Assembly (NCBI GenBank): GCA_963205105.1
Contig: CAUJJW010000407.1
Span: forward strand, 1-41,276
From: Verrucomicrobiota bacterium
GTDB taxonomy: Bacteria > Verrucomicrobiota > Verrucomicrobiia > Limisphaerales > CAIMTB01
Length of the DNA stretch: 41,276 nt
Reading direction: 5' to 3'
The notes beneath the pieces are model-generated. The model had not been told where the DNA came from. It made no database searches and was given only the letters and a program-made list of their open reading frames with translations. This document shows positions 1 to 7,194 of this stretch, piece after piece. Made by a program: the position numbers and the translations under genes. The stretch's first letter is position 1; every line of letters begins with the position of its first letter.

Positions 1-229
1 TCTCCGGCAGTTGGACCGGACGGACGTGGTGCGGGCCAAGGGATTTGTCCGATTCTCCGGCCGGTCCGACGAACTGTACGTGTTCCAGTCGGTTTACGGC
101 CATTTCGTCATCGACGAATACCCGGCGCGTCCGCACCCGGAGGCGGTGGCGGTACTGATTGGGCCGGCGCTGGATCCGGCAAAGTACACCGCCCAATTGC
201 AGCGCCTGGTCTGGGGGAGGGGGCGTTGA
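1..229 (+). CDS. COG0523/CobW-family GTPase, C-terminal domain (5' truncated by window edge)
   Basis: The reading frame is open from the left edge, so only the last ~75 residues are present. The segment RAKGFVRFSG followed by a beta-rich stretch (YVFQSVYGHF) and AVLIGPALDP matches the CobW C-terminal domain, where an RxKGF motif begins the domain and an 'IGxxLD' strand closes it. The family is made of G3E P-loop GTPases that deliver or help insert metals (zinc, cobalt, iron); the GTPase half lies outside the window. A FecA-like outer-membrane receptor follows about 270 bases downstream on the same strand, which suggests a metal-uptake neighbourhood. Which metal cannot be told from this tail. 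The TTG at 11 is internal, not the true start. Confidence 0.75.
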   Translation, partial: LRQLDRTDVVRAKGFVRFSGRSDELYVFQSVYGHFVIDEYPARPHPEAVAVLIGPALDPAKYTAQLQRLVWGRGR

Positions 230-329
230 CGTCGCCATCGAGAATGGGTGTGTCTGGGTGACCCGGGACGCGGACTTCGAGCGCTTCAGGCCGCAAGGAC
301 TTTGGTTGGAAATTTTGAATCCGGCATGA
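225..329 (+). pseudogene. Remnant of a PIN-domain (VapC-like) toxin, C-terminal ~34 residues
   Basis: In the frame that ends with the TGA at 327-329, the sequence reads DVAIENGCVWVTRDADF, then ERF, GLWLEILNPA. This is the characteristic end of PIN-domain ribonucleases of VapC type: a late conserved Asp in TRDxDF, then the last beta strand. The same frame has a stop near 156, and the codons between it and 225 do not resemble a PIN domain, so there is no intact N-terminal part and no start. Its first bases overlap the end of the CobW gene. It is probably the scar of a lost toxin-antitoxin pair. I see no antitoxin. Confidence 0.6.
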
Positions 330-499
330 GCCGGGTCAATGGGGGTGGGAGGGCGGTCGCAAGGCGCCATTAGCTTTTGGCATGGGACCGATAGCGGTGG
401 GGGGCGTCCCCTGGGCAGGGTGTCGTGACGGATTCCACCGTGCCGAAGTGGTCTGGATGAACACTGGGTACGGGCGGGATCACGATCTCGAAACCTGTC

Positions 500-2680
500 A
501 TGATGCCGCGTTCGACCCTATCGAGTTTATACGTTCCAACTTTGTTGGCTTCCCTGTGTGGGGCAGCCGTGGGCGCCGCTGAATCAGATCCTCTGTTGCT
601 GGCTCAAAACGCGACCGAACTGCCGGCCATGGTGGTCCGCGGCGAGGCGGAACATGAGGGGGTGCGGCAGGACCCGTTCTTGCCCCCAGTCCTGGCGACC
701 CAGATCTACGGCGGAAAAAAGGCAACCCTGATCGATCTCGACGCCTTGCCGAAGGTTCAGGCCAACAACTACCGGCAGGCGCTGGCATCGACCCCGGGGC
801 TCCTGTACAGCGAAGAATCGACGCCTTTGGTCAGCCTGGGGGTTCGCGGCATCGGTGAACCGCATCGCATGCAGTTTCTTCAGGTATTGAAGGACGGCAT
901 CCCGATTCACGCTGACCAGTACGGATACCCCGAGGCCTACTACACGCCGCCGCTGGACGTGGTGGATCGCTTGGAGTTCATCCGAGGCGGGGCTTCCCTG
1001 ATGTACGGTCCCCAACCCGGGGGCGCGCTGAATTACGTGACCTATCGGCCGCGACGGGATCGGGCGATCTCGGCCCGCACCTACCACACCTTTGGGACCG
1101 ACGACCTGTATTCCACCTACACCGCGGTCGATGGCACGAGCGGGCCGGTGGGTTATTTGGGCTACTACAACCACCGGCAGGCCGAGGGATTCCGGGCTTC
1201 CAACAGCGATTACCGGCTGGACGGCGGTCACTTCAAGGTGGTTTACGATGCCACCCCCGAGACCGAATGGGTGCTGGCCCTGGACGCCTATGAGGAGGAA
1301 CACGGCGAACCGGGCGGGCTGACGATGGCGACCGGGCCGGGACTGGCGAATTACAACGAAGACCGCAACCAGACTTCACGGGAATACGATCGTTTCCGGC
1401 TTCGCCGCTATATCCCGTCACTGGCGGTGACCCATCACTTCAACGAACAGACCGAAGCGGTGCTGAAGATGTGGGGCGGCTACTACGACCGGTTCAGCAA
1501 GCGCCAGCGGGGGGGTGGGTTCGGCCAACTCCCGACCGGTGCCGCCGCCAACTCCAACAGCATTGAACGACAGGAATTCTACACGTTTGGAACGGACGCC
1601 CGGGTGCGCCACGACTACCTGCTCGGCGACCAGACCCACACGCTGGCGGCGGGGGTGAGTTACTACCGAAGCGACTCGCCGCGCACCGACAAGCGGGGAA
1701 CATCGCCCGGTGCCGACGACGGCGTGCTGTTGAGCGCCTCGCAGCGGGATGTTCACGCGGGGGCGGTGTTCGCTGAGAATCGGTTCGAGATCGGAAAGTT
1801 TTCCATTACTCCCGGCCTGCGGCTGGAGACCGTGGCTCAGGACATTCGGGTCCGGATTCCCACGGTGAGCGGTGAGACGCTCTCTGAGAAGGGCCTGACG
1901 GAATTCAAGCCGCTCCTGGCGGCGTCGGCGACCTACGTGTTGCCCTCCCACAGTGAATTGTACGCGAGCGTTGCCGAGAGTTACCGGCCCACGGTCTTCA
2001 CCGAGGCGGTGGTTCCCGGGTCGGGAACGGTCATCGCCGGAGACGTGGAACCTTCGACCTCCTGGACTTATGAAATCGGCTATCGTGGGCAGCCCAGCGA
2101 TTGGCTGACCTGGGACACCAGCCTCTTCCTGGTGGACCTCGACAATAAGTATGGCGGCACGGTGACGACGGGTGGACAGACGGAACTGCGGTCGGTGGGC
2201 CGATCGCTCAACTTCGGGTGGGACCTCGCCGTGGAGGTGGATCTGGTGGGGGCGGTGCAAGCGGCGTCCGGCGAAGCGGTGGAGGAGCGTGCGCATCGGG
2301 TGGCGCTCCAGGGGAGTCTGACCCTGCTGGATGCCGAGATTCATGGGGGTGAACAGGATGGAAAGACGCCGCAATACGCTCCCGATCACCTGATTCGGGC
2401 CGGGCTGATCTATCGCTGGAAGGAGCGGGCCAAAGTGGCGTTCCTGGGCACGCTTCTCAGCGATCATTACGCGACCGACGACGAAGATCCGACCCGCAAG
2501 ATCCCGGCGTACATGACCTGGGACCTGACGGCGGAAATCCAAGTCTATCGGGACACGGTATCGGTGGTGGGGGGCATCAACAATCTATTCGATGAAGACT
2601 ACTATGCGCGGATTCGTGGCGACGGGATCGATCCTGCTTACGGCCGCAATTTCTATGCGGGCCTGCAACTGAGCTTTTAG
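500..2680 (+). CDS. TonB-dependent outer-membrane receptor, FecA-like
   Basis: This 726-residue protein looks complete. Residues 1-26 are a Sec signal peptide ending in an alanine-rich region, followed by a possible TonB box (LPAMVVRGE, about residues 41-49). A plug domain (~65-190) includes LDALPKVQANNYRQALASTP, GVRGIG, KDGIP and RGGASLMYGPQPGGALNYV. A large beta-barrel (~195-726) ends in ...FYAGLQLSF with the terminal Phe typical of outer-membrane barrels. The plug is most like the COG4772 (FecA) group, which imports ferric citrate or other metal chelates with TonB energy. The CobW-family GTPase upstream fits metal acquisition. The substrate is unproven. ATG codons at 500 and 503 are both possible starts, and no strong ribosome-binding site is seen. 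Confidence 0.88.
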   Translation: MMPRSTLSSLYVPTLLASLCGAAVGAAESDPLLLAQNATELPAMVVRGEAEHEGVRQDPFLPPVLATQIYGGKKATLIDLDALPKVQANNYRQALASTPGLLYSEESTPLVSLGVRGIGEPHRMQFLQVLKDGIPIHADQYGYPEAYYTPPLDVVDRLEFIRGGASLMYGPQPGGALNYVTYRPRRDRAISARTYHTFGTDDLYSTYTAVDGTSGPVGYLGYYNHRQAEGFRASNSDYRLDGGHFKVVYDATPETEWVLALDAYEEEHGEPGGLTMATGPGLANYNEDRNQTSREYDRFRLRRYIPSLAVTHHFNEQTEAVLKMWGGYYDRFSKRQRGGGFGQLPTGAAANSNSIERQEFYTFGTDARVRHDYLLGDQTHTLAAGVSYYRSDSPRTDKRGTSPGADDGVLLSASQRDVHAGAVFAENRFEIGKFSITPGLRLETVAQDIRVRIPTVSGETLSEKGLTEFKPLLAASATYVLPSHSELYASVAESYRPTVFTEAVVPGSGTVIAGDVEPSTSWTYEIGYRGQPSDWLTWDTSLFLVDLDNKYGGTVTTGGQTELRSVGRSLNFGWDLAVEVDLVGAVQAASGEAVEERAHRVALQGSLTLLDAEIHGGEQDGKTPQYAPDHLIRAGLIYRWKERAKVAFLGTLLSDHYATDDEDPTRKIPAYMTWDLTAEIQVYRDTVSVVGGINNLFDEDYYARIRGDGIDPAYGRNFYAGLQLSF

Positions 2681-2922
2681 GCGGAACCCTTGCTTTGGAT
2701 GTCCCGCCAGGCCGCGGGGACGCCAAGAAGGACCGGCGGAAAGGGAGGCTCGCTGGGAATGACTGGCGAACGAAAAGGCATGCCGCGGTTTGCACTGACT
2801 CGCCCCCGAGTCGTCGCAACTGCGAGCGAGAGGTTGATCGTGGCAGGAAGCTCCGGAACGCTGGCACCGTGTTCGATCCCCGCCAACGTGGCGACGCTCT
2901 CCCAACGGTTCGGAAGTTGGCG

Positions 2923-4251
2923 GTGAGCGCGTGGCTGGGGGTAGCCGGGATGTTGCTTCTTGCGGCCGGGTTGATTCGCGGCGTGCTGCCGCCGGACGAT
3001 CCGCTTGGCTCGTGGGCGTTCGGCTTGCTGGAGGTGGGGCTGTTTTCCCTGCTCCTGGCGCTGCTTCCATTGATGGGCGTGCGACCGCGGGCGTTGGCTG
3101 GCCTGGGGTTGGCGATGGTGTTGGTGCTGTCGGTGCTGATACTGGCGGAAACCACCTTCCGCTGGGTGGGTTGGGACTTTCGGGGGCAGGAAGCGGCCTG
3201 GCGGCGGTTGCCTCCCTTCACGAGGGAAGCCCGCACCCCGACGGGAACGGTTTTCTTTCGCCGTGACGGGCCGGAGGCGTGGACGGGGGCCGTGATCCGC
3301 GCCAGCCTGGAACGGCGCGGCCAAGCGGTACCACCGGTTTATCGCAACGAACCGACCCTGGTGGTGCGTTACGACGCGCAGGGATTTCGGAATGAAGCCG
3401 GGTGGACTGACTGGGAGGTGGCGGTGGCTGGAGATTCGTTCACCGAACTCGGCTTTCTGCCGTATGAAGCCCTGTTCACCACGCTTCTGGGGCGTGGTCT
3501 GGAGTGTCGCGTGCGGAATCTGGGGGTGAGCGGCACGGGACCCTACACGCAACTTCAGTATCTGAAGGAGTATGCTGACGGGCCCAGCCTGCGGCGGGTG
3601 CTCATCGTGTTCTTCGAGGGTAACGATCTGGAGGACATGGAACTGGAACTCGCGGCGATGAACCGATGGGAGGCTACTCGGGAACGTCCGCGTCGCGACG
3701 TGGTGCCTCAGTCCTCCGTTCTCGTCGCTTTCGCCGATGCCTGGGCCGGAGTTCAAGGCGATCGCGACGGCGCCAAGTCGGTGCCGCGTGAGTACACCTT
3801 CCGTTCTGATGCCGGCCCGGTGCCGGTGCATCTCACGGAGGTTCCGCCTCAACGGCGGCGGCTGCCGGAGGATGGCAGGGAGCGGATGGATCGCTTTCTC
3901 GGCGCGTACCACGGTTGGGCTCAGGAACGGGGCTTGGAAAGCTGGCTGGCCTACATGCCGTGCAAGGCGCGGGTGTTGCACGGGCGGATCGAAGGCGAGA
4001 ACCCGCGGAGTCTGCATCCCGGGCCGTGGTGGTCCGAGGAATTGCCGGGGTTGGTCCGGGAAGCCTGTGGTCGCCACGGCATCCACTGGGTGGATCTCAC
4101 GCCGCCCTTGATGGAGGCGTCGAAAGATCGGGGAGAGTTGGTGTTCAATCCGCTTTTCGAGGCACATCTCAATGCGCGGGGGTCGGAGATCGTGGCGGGT
4201 GAGTTGATCCGCCATTTTCGAGCCGACCCCGTGTCGACTTCGAAGCCGTGA
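2923..4251 (+). CDS. Membrane-anchored SGNH-hydrolase-like protein
   Basis: About 442 residues from the GTG at 2923. The frame stays open 228 bases further upstream to an ATG at 2695, but that stretch is basic, low in hydrophobic structure and unlike the rest. Three N-terminal transmembrane helices (roughly residues 3-22, 31-55 and 60-80) are followed by an SGNH-type fold: VAGDSFTELG (block I, nucleophile Ser), RNLGVSGTGPYTQ (block II Gly), FFEGNDLED (block III, GND) and a late EAHLNARG (catalytic His region, with Glu rather than the usual Asp two residues before His). Such proteins hydrolyse or transfer acyl groups on sugars at the envelope. The exact substrate cannot be inferred. The gene stands alone between the receptor and the SPFH pair. 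Confidence 0.75.
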   Translation: MSAWLGVAGMLLLAAGLIRGVLPPDDPLGSWAFGLLEVGLFSLLLALLPLMGVRPRALAGLGLAMVLVLSVLILAETTFRWVGWDFRGQEAAWRRLPPFTREARTPTGTVFFRRDGPEAWTGAVIRASLERRGQAVPPVYRNEPTLVVRYDAQGFRNEAGWTDWEVAVAGDSFTELGFLPYEALFTTLLGRGLECRVRNLGVSGTGPYTQLQYLKEYADGPSLRRVLIVFFEGNDLEDMELELAAMNRWEATRERPRRDVVPQSSVLVAFADAWAGVQGDRDGAKSVPREYTFRSDAGPVPVHLTEVPPQRRRLPEDGRERMDRFLGAYHGWAQERGLESWLAYMPCKARVLHGRIEGENPRSLHPGPWWSEELPGLVREACGRHGIHWVDLTPPLMEASKDRGELVFNPLFEAHLNARGSEIVAGELIRHFRADPVSTSKP

Positions 4252-4332
4252 CACAGCGATACGGGACGATTCAGACACGCCTCACGCCAAGGGGCGCATC
4301 TTCGTGTTGTTGGAGGACACGGTCCTCGTTTC

Positions 4333-4404
4333 GACAGGATGAACACGATGAACAGGATGCAATGCCGTGATACTCGGGTTCCTGGGCATTCTGTGAATCC
4401 TGTC
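4333..4404. repeat. Inverted-repeat element with GACAGGAT...ATCCTGTC ends
   Basis: The left arm (4333-4360) holds GACAGGATGAACACGATGAA then CAGGATGC. The right arm (4386-4404) reads GCATTCTGTGAATCCTGTC, an imperfect and shortened inverse of the left arm. About 25 bases lie between the arms. Short 'aggatgaacaggat' elements of this type recur between genes in many Verrucomicrobia and related genomes (from memory, not searched). The element sits in the untranslated space before the SPFH genes. Confidence 0.55.
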
Positions 4405-4428
4405 CAAAACCCTTTGATGCTTGGATCT

Positions 4429-4467
4429 CCCATCCACAACGCGGAGATGCTCTCCGCCAAGGATGGG
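4429..4467 (+). promoter_or_regulatory. Two-tier stem-loop in the leader of the SPFH operon
   Basis: An outer stem CCCATCC (4429-4435) pairs with GGATGGG (4461-4467). An inner perfect stem GCGGAGA (4441-4447) pairs with TCTCCGC (4451-4457) around a TGC loop. Both stems are perfect 7-bp pairs, separated by small internal loops (ACAAC and CAA). There is no T-run, so it is not a classical terminator. It ends about 50 bases before the ATG of the first SPFH gene and could be a leader RNA structure or another mobile palindrome. Confidence 0.5.
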
Positions 4468-4518
4468 CGACGCATTTGCTTGGCCGCAGGTCGGCCGTCA
4501 GGCTTACTGACTGGCGTT

Positions 4519-5358
4519 ATGTCTCCTACAGGAATCGCTCGTCTGGTCGGAATCGCGATTCTGGCTGTGATCCTCCTGGTGGTCAGCGCATCCGCCACCT
4601 TCGTCGTGCCGCCTGGGCATCGGGGCGTGCTGGTCACGCTGGGCAGCGTGTCGCCAGGATTTAAGTCGGAAGGACTCGGCTTCAAAACCCCCATGATCGC
4701 TTCCATCGTCCCGATCAGCATCCGGCAGGCAACTGCCGACATGCAGTCGGCGGTGATCTCCAAGGATCTCCAGGAAGTCCGTACGACTCTGAAGGTGCTT
4801 TACCGCATACCTGAGCAGTCGGTGGTCCAAATCTACCAACAGTTTAAGGGGGATCCGTTTCTCAGCCTGATCCAGCCGCGGGTGGACGAGGCGATCAAGG
4901 AGATCACCAAGGAGCACACCGCCCAGGAAATTGTTCAGAAGCGGGCAGCGATCAAACAGCGCACCCTGGAAAATGCCCGACGGAAGGTCGGGGAATTGCT
5001 GACACTGGTGGACGTGGTGCTGGTGGACATTTCCCTCTCGGAGAACCTGGAGGCGGCCATCGAACGCAAGATGGTTCAGGAGCAGGAAGCCAATAAGGCG
5101 GTCTTCGAACAGCAGAAGGCGCAGATCGACGCCCAGATCCAGGTGGTGCGCGCCAAGGGCGAAGCCGAATCGATCAAGATACGGGGTGAGGCGTTGGCCA
5201 AGAATCCCGAGCTGATCGATCTGGAAATCGTTCGAAAATGGTCGGGTCAAACGCCGCGGGTGGTGGGAGGCGACGCCGCTGGCGCGGCCATGTTGCTGCC
5301 CCTCGGACCTGCACCGGTCACCCCGCGTTCCGAAACCCCCAACCGAGCCGCCCGATGA
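4519..5358 (+). CDS. SPFH/prohibitin-family membrane protein (first of a pair)
   Basis: 279 residues from the ATG at 4519. The frame is open 180 bases further upstream but runs through the repeat element and hairpin, so the longer start is rejected. One N-terminal membrane helix (residues ~7-29) precedes an SPFH (band 7) domain: FVVPPGHRGVLVTLGSV is the usual beginning. Then comes a Glu/Lys/Gln-rich coiled coil (~185-240) with the GEAES.KIRGEAL motif typical of prohibitin and HflC/HflK. These proteins form large ring or cage assemblies at the inner membrane and often control membrane proteases such as FtsH. The stop overlaps the next start (ATGA), so the two genes are translationally coupled. 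Confidence 0.85.
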   Translation: MSPTGIARLVGIAILAVILLVVSASATFVVPPGHRGVLVTLGSVSPGFKSEGLGFKTPMIASIVPISIRQATADMQSAVISKDLQEVRTTLKVLYRIPEQSVVQIYQQFKGDPFLSLIQPRVDEAIKEITKEHTAQEIVQKRAAIKQRTLENARRKVGELLTLVDVVLVDISLSENLEAAIERKMVQEQEANKAVFEQQKAQIDAQIQVVRAKGEAESIKIRGEALAKNPELIDLEIVRKWSGQTPRVVGGDAAGAAMLLPLGPAPVTPRSETPNRAAR

Positions 5359-6236
5359 CCCAACCCTACCGTCCCCAGTTTCGTCGTCCCGGCCAGCCGG
5401 TCTTCCAAATCTCCCCGAAGGCCATCGCGGCCCTCATCGGCGGCGGGTTGCTGCTCTTTCTCCTGGTGGTGTCCGGCTCCCAGCTGACCACCGTGGTCGA
5501 ACCCGGCAGCCGCGGCGTGCGCGTCACGCTGGGTAAAGTGTCCGAGCGATTCGAGAACGAGGGCTTCCTTTTCAAGGCGCCGTTCGTGACCCGCATCTAT
5601 CAGGTCAGCATCCGGCAACAGACCGTGGAGTTGAAAACAGAGTGCTATTCCGCGGACTTGCAGCAGGTCCAGGCGACCATGCGCATCCTGTTCCGCGTTC
5701 CGGAAGCTTCCGTCGTGACTCTGTTCCGCGATTACAGTGGCGATCCCTTGCCAACGCTGATCGCTCCCCGGGTGGTGGAGGCCTTCAAGGACGTGGCCTC
5801 GACGCAAAGTGCCGAGTTGATCGTGCAGAACCGCGAAGTCATCAAGCAGGAGACCCTGGAGGCTGTCCGCCGGAAGATCGGTGACCTGCCGGGAGGCGGT
5901 CCGCTGGTGGTCATTGAGGATCTGACGCTCTCGGATCTGGCGCTCTCGGCCGAGTTGAACACGGCGATCGAGCAGAAGATGACGCAGCGCGAGGCGGCCG
6001 AGCAGGCCAAGTTCGTGCAGCGCCAGGCCGAAATCGAAGCCGAGACCATGATCATCAAAGGACGGGGCGAAGCGGAGGCGATCGAGATTCGGGGTAAGGC
6101 GCTTCGGGAGAGCCCGGCGTTCATCCGGTTCCAGATCGTGGAAAAATGGGACGGTGTGGCGCCGTTGGTGGTGGGTGGAGATGGTGGTTCATCGCCGGTG
6201 ATGATCCCCTTGGGAGACCTCGAAAAACGGAAGTGA
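5355..6236 (+). CDS. SPFH/prohibitin-family membrane protein (second of a pair)
   Basis: 293 residues from the ATG at 5355, overlapping the previous stop by 4 bases. A cytoplasmic N-terminal stretch (~1-24, Pro/Gln/Arg rich) is followed by a membrane helix (~25-46), an SPFH domain starting TTVVEPGSRGVRVTLGKV, and a coiled coil with GRGEAEAIEIRGKAL near residue 245. It aligns along its whole length with its upstream neighbour, including the SIRQ.TxE/D and IxPRVxEAxK segments, so the pair arose by tandem duplication or works as a hetero-oligomer in the way HflK/HflC or prohibitin-1/2 do. No protease gene lies next to it. Confidence 0.85.
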   Translation: MTQPYRPQFRRPGQPVFQISPKAIAALIGGGLLLFLLVVSGSQLTTVVEPGSRGVRVTLGKVSERFENEGFLFKAPFVTRIYQVSIRQQTVELKTECYSADLQQVQATMRILFRVPEASVVTLFRDYSGDPLPTLIAPRVVEAFKDVASTQSAELIVQNREVIKQETLEAVRRKIGDLPGGGPLVVIEDLTLSDLALSAELNTAIEQKMTQREAAEQAKFVQRQAEIEAETMIIKGRGEAEAIEIRGKALRESPAFIRFQIVEKWDGVAPLVVGGDGGSSPVMIPLGDLEKRK

Positions 6237-6238
6237 CC

Positions 6239-6433
6239 ATGATGACTCCGCGAGGCCGATGGGTGGCGCAAGGCGCCGTCATGCTCGTTGTGGCGATTGG
6301 CTTGTTCGTGGCGTTTCCCCACGCCTTTGCCTTTGTCGAATCGGCGGCACTGAACGTGATGCGCCTTTGGTGGCTGGTACTCCTCCTGGTGCTCGCCATC
6401 TGGCTGATCTGGGGCTTTGGCCGGGGAGCGTAG
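6239..6433 (+). CDS. Small two-helix membrane protein following the SPFH pair
   Basis: 64 residues, starting at the tandem ATG ATG at 6239/6242 only 2 bases after the SPFH stop. Two hydrophobic helices are clear: about residues 12-31 (AVMLVVAIGLFVAFPHAFAF) and 40-60 (MRLWWLVLLLVLAIWLIWGF), with a short GRGA tail. I recognise no family. The tight spacing says it is co-translated with the two SPFH proteins, so it may be a partner of the SPFH assembly. The first heptamer of a tandem repeat begins just after its stop codon. Confidence 0.6.
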   Translation: MMTPRGRWVAQGAVMLVVAIGLFVAFPHAFAFVESAALNVMRLWWLVLLLVLAIWLIWGFGRGA

Positions 6434-6524
6434 GCGGAGGACGGAGGACGGAGGGCGGAGGACGGAGGACGGAGGACGGAGGGCGGAGGACGGAGGACGG
6501 AGGACGGAGGACGGGGGACGGAGG
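6434..6524. repeat. Tandem heptamer array, 13 units of RCGGAGG
   Basis: Thirteen exact-length 7-base units follow one another: GCGGAGG or ACGGAGG, with one ACGGGGG near the end (6511-6517). The G-type units are numbers 1, 4 and 8, which suggests that blocks of three to four heptamers were copied together. Because 7 is not a multiple of 3, open frames on both strands run through it and give meaningless R/T/E/D- or P/S-rich translations. One strand is strongly purine-rich and the other pyrimidine-rich, a composition prone to slippage. Confidence 0.95.
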
Positions 6525-6540
6525 GCCGAAAGAACGGTAG

Positions 6541-6560
6541 CCCATGGCGTGAGCCATGGG
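6541..6560. repeat. Perfect hairpin CCCATGGC-GTGA-GCCATGGG
   Basis: An 8-bp perfect stem (6541-6548 with 6553-6560) closes on GTGA, a GNRA-type tetraloop if transcribed from the plus strand. It is preceded by GGTAG. The form 'GTAGCCCAnGGCGTnAGCCnTGGG' is a recurring intergenic palindrome in Verrucomicrobia, Planctomycetes and related genomes (from memory, not searched). It opens the composite repeat region 6536-6690. Confidence 0.7.
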
Positions 6561-6582
6561 TGTTGCGTTGCATGGGATTTCA

Positions 6583-6685
6583 AGCCCCGGAGGGGCGATC
6601 AGAATCGGCCACGTTGGGGTTGGTATTTTGGGAAACGCAGGATTTTCTGCCCACCCCTGCTTTTCTGATCGCCCCGTCCGGGGCT
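6583..6685. repeat. Inverted pair of AGCCCCGGAGGGGCGATCAGAA-type repeats
   Basis: The left copy (6583-6604) and right copy (6663-6685) are inverse complements except for one inserted base (GCCCCGTCCGGGGC against GCCCCGGAGGGGC). Each copy is itself a small hairpin (GCCCC/GGGGC). Between them lie 58 bases without a recognisable gene. With the hairpin at 6541-6560 this makes a compact palindromic element about 150 bases long. It resembles REP-like or MITE-like sequences; no transposase is present here. Confidence 0.75.
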
Positions 6686-6791
6686 GGAAATGGACGGTTC
6701 AAGGAGTGCCGTTGGCGATGGGAGGATTGGGTTTATCGATTCGGAGATCCGGGGAGAAGGGGCTTAGGGTAACGGCGAGAAAGGAACTGCC

Positions 6792-7157
6792 ATGAACCCT
6801 CTGTCGCAACGCGTGCTGTATTGGACACCCCGGATTCTGGGACTTGTTTTCGCCGGCTTCATCAGTCTGTTTGCCCTGGATGTGTTCGACGAGAATCAGG
6901 GTTTGGGGCCGACCTTGGTCGCCTTCCTGATGCACATGATTCCCACCGCCATCGTGCTGATGGTGCTGGGGTTGGCCTGGCGCTGGGAGTGGGTGGGTGG
7001 CGTGGTGTTTACGGTCCTGGGCTGCCTGTACATCGCCACCGCCTGGGGCCGGTTCCATTGGTCCGCCTATGCCGTGATCTCCGGCCCGCTGTTCCTGCTG
7101 GGCGGCTTGTTCCTGGCCAACTGGATCCAGCGCGCGAAGTTGCGGGCGACCGTTTAG
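6792..7157 (+). CDS. Small integral membrane protein (possible DUF7670 type)
   Basis: 121 residues with four hydrophobic helices: about 12-30, 41-62, 68-86 and 92-112. It starts MNPLSQRVLYWTPRILGLVF and has the segment FISLFALDVFDE, then AWRWEWVGGVVFTVLG. I recall this pattern (YWTPR, SLFALDVF, WRWEWIGG) as a widespread small membrane family of unknown function, possibly catalogued as DUF7670. That name is from memory and should be checked. It stands alone on the plus strand, after the repeat region and before a convergent gene. Confidence 0.65.
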   Translation: MNPLSQRVLYWTPRILGLVFAGFISLFALDVFDENQGLGPTLVAFLMHMIPTAIVLMVLGLAWRWEWVGGVVFTVLGCLYIATAWGRFHWSAYAVISGPLFLLGGLFLANWIQRAKLRATV

Positions 7158-7194
7158 CCCAAGCCCGAAGGGCACCCGCGTCCTCGATCGATGG

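Noticed and set aside
330..499. Cobalamin or other riboswitch before the TonB receptor
   Set aside because: I could not find a B12 box or another conserved riboswitch core by eye. A covariance-model scan would be decisive.
2677..4278. 533-codon open frame on the minus strand opposite the SGNH gene
   Set aside because: It is Arg/Pro/His-rich with no domain or motif, typical of the antisense of a GC-rich gene. The plus strand has membrane helices and SGNH blocks.
4339..4518. 60-residue N-terminal extension of the first SPFH protein
   Set aside because: It would be encoded by an inverted-repeat element and a hairpin. The ATG at 4519 places the membrane helix at the normal position.
6434..6524. 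CRISPR-like repeat array
   Set aside because: The units are 7 bases, directly adjacent and without spacers, and no cas gene is nearby.
6259..6668. Several open frames running through the heptamer array on both strands
   Set aside because: Their translations are only heptad echoes (GGRRTEDGGR or RPPSSVL) caused by a 7-base repeat, without starts or conserved ends.
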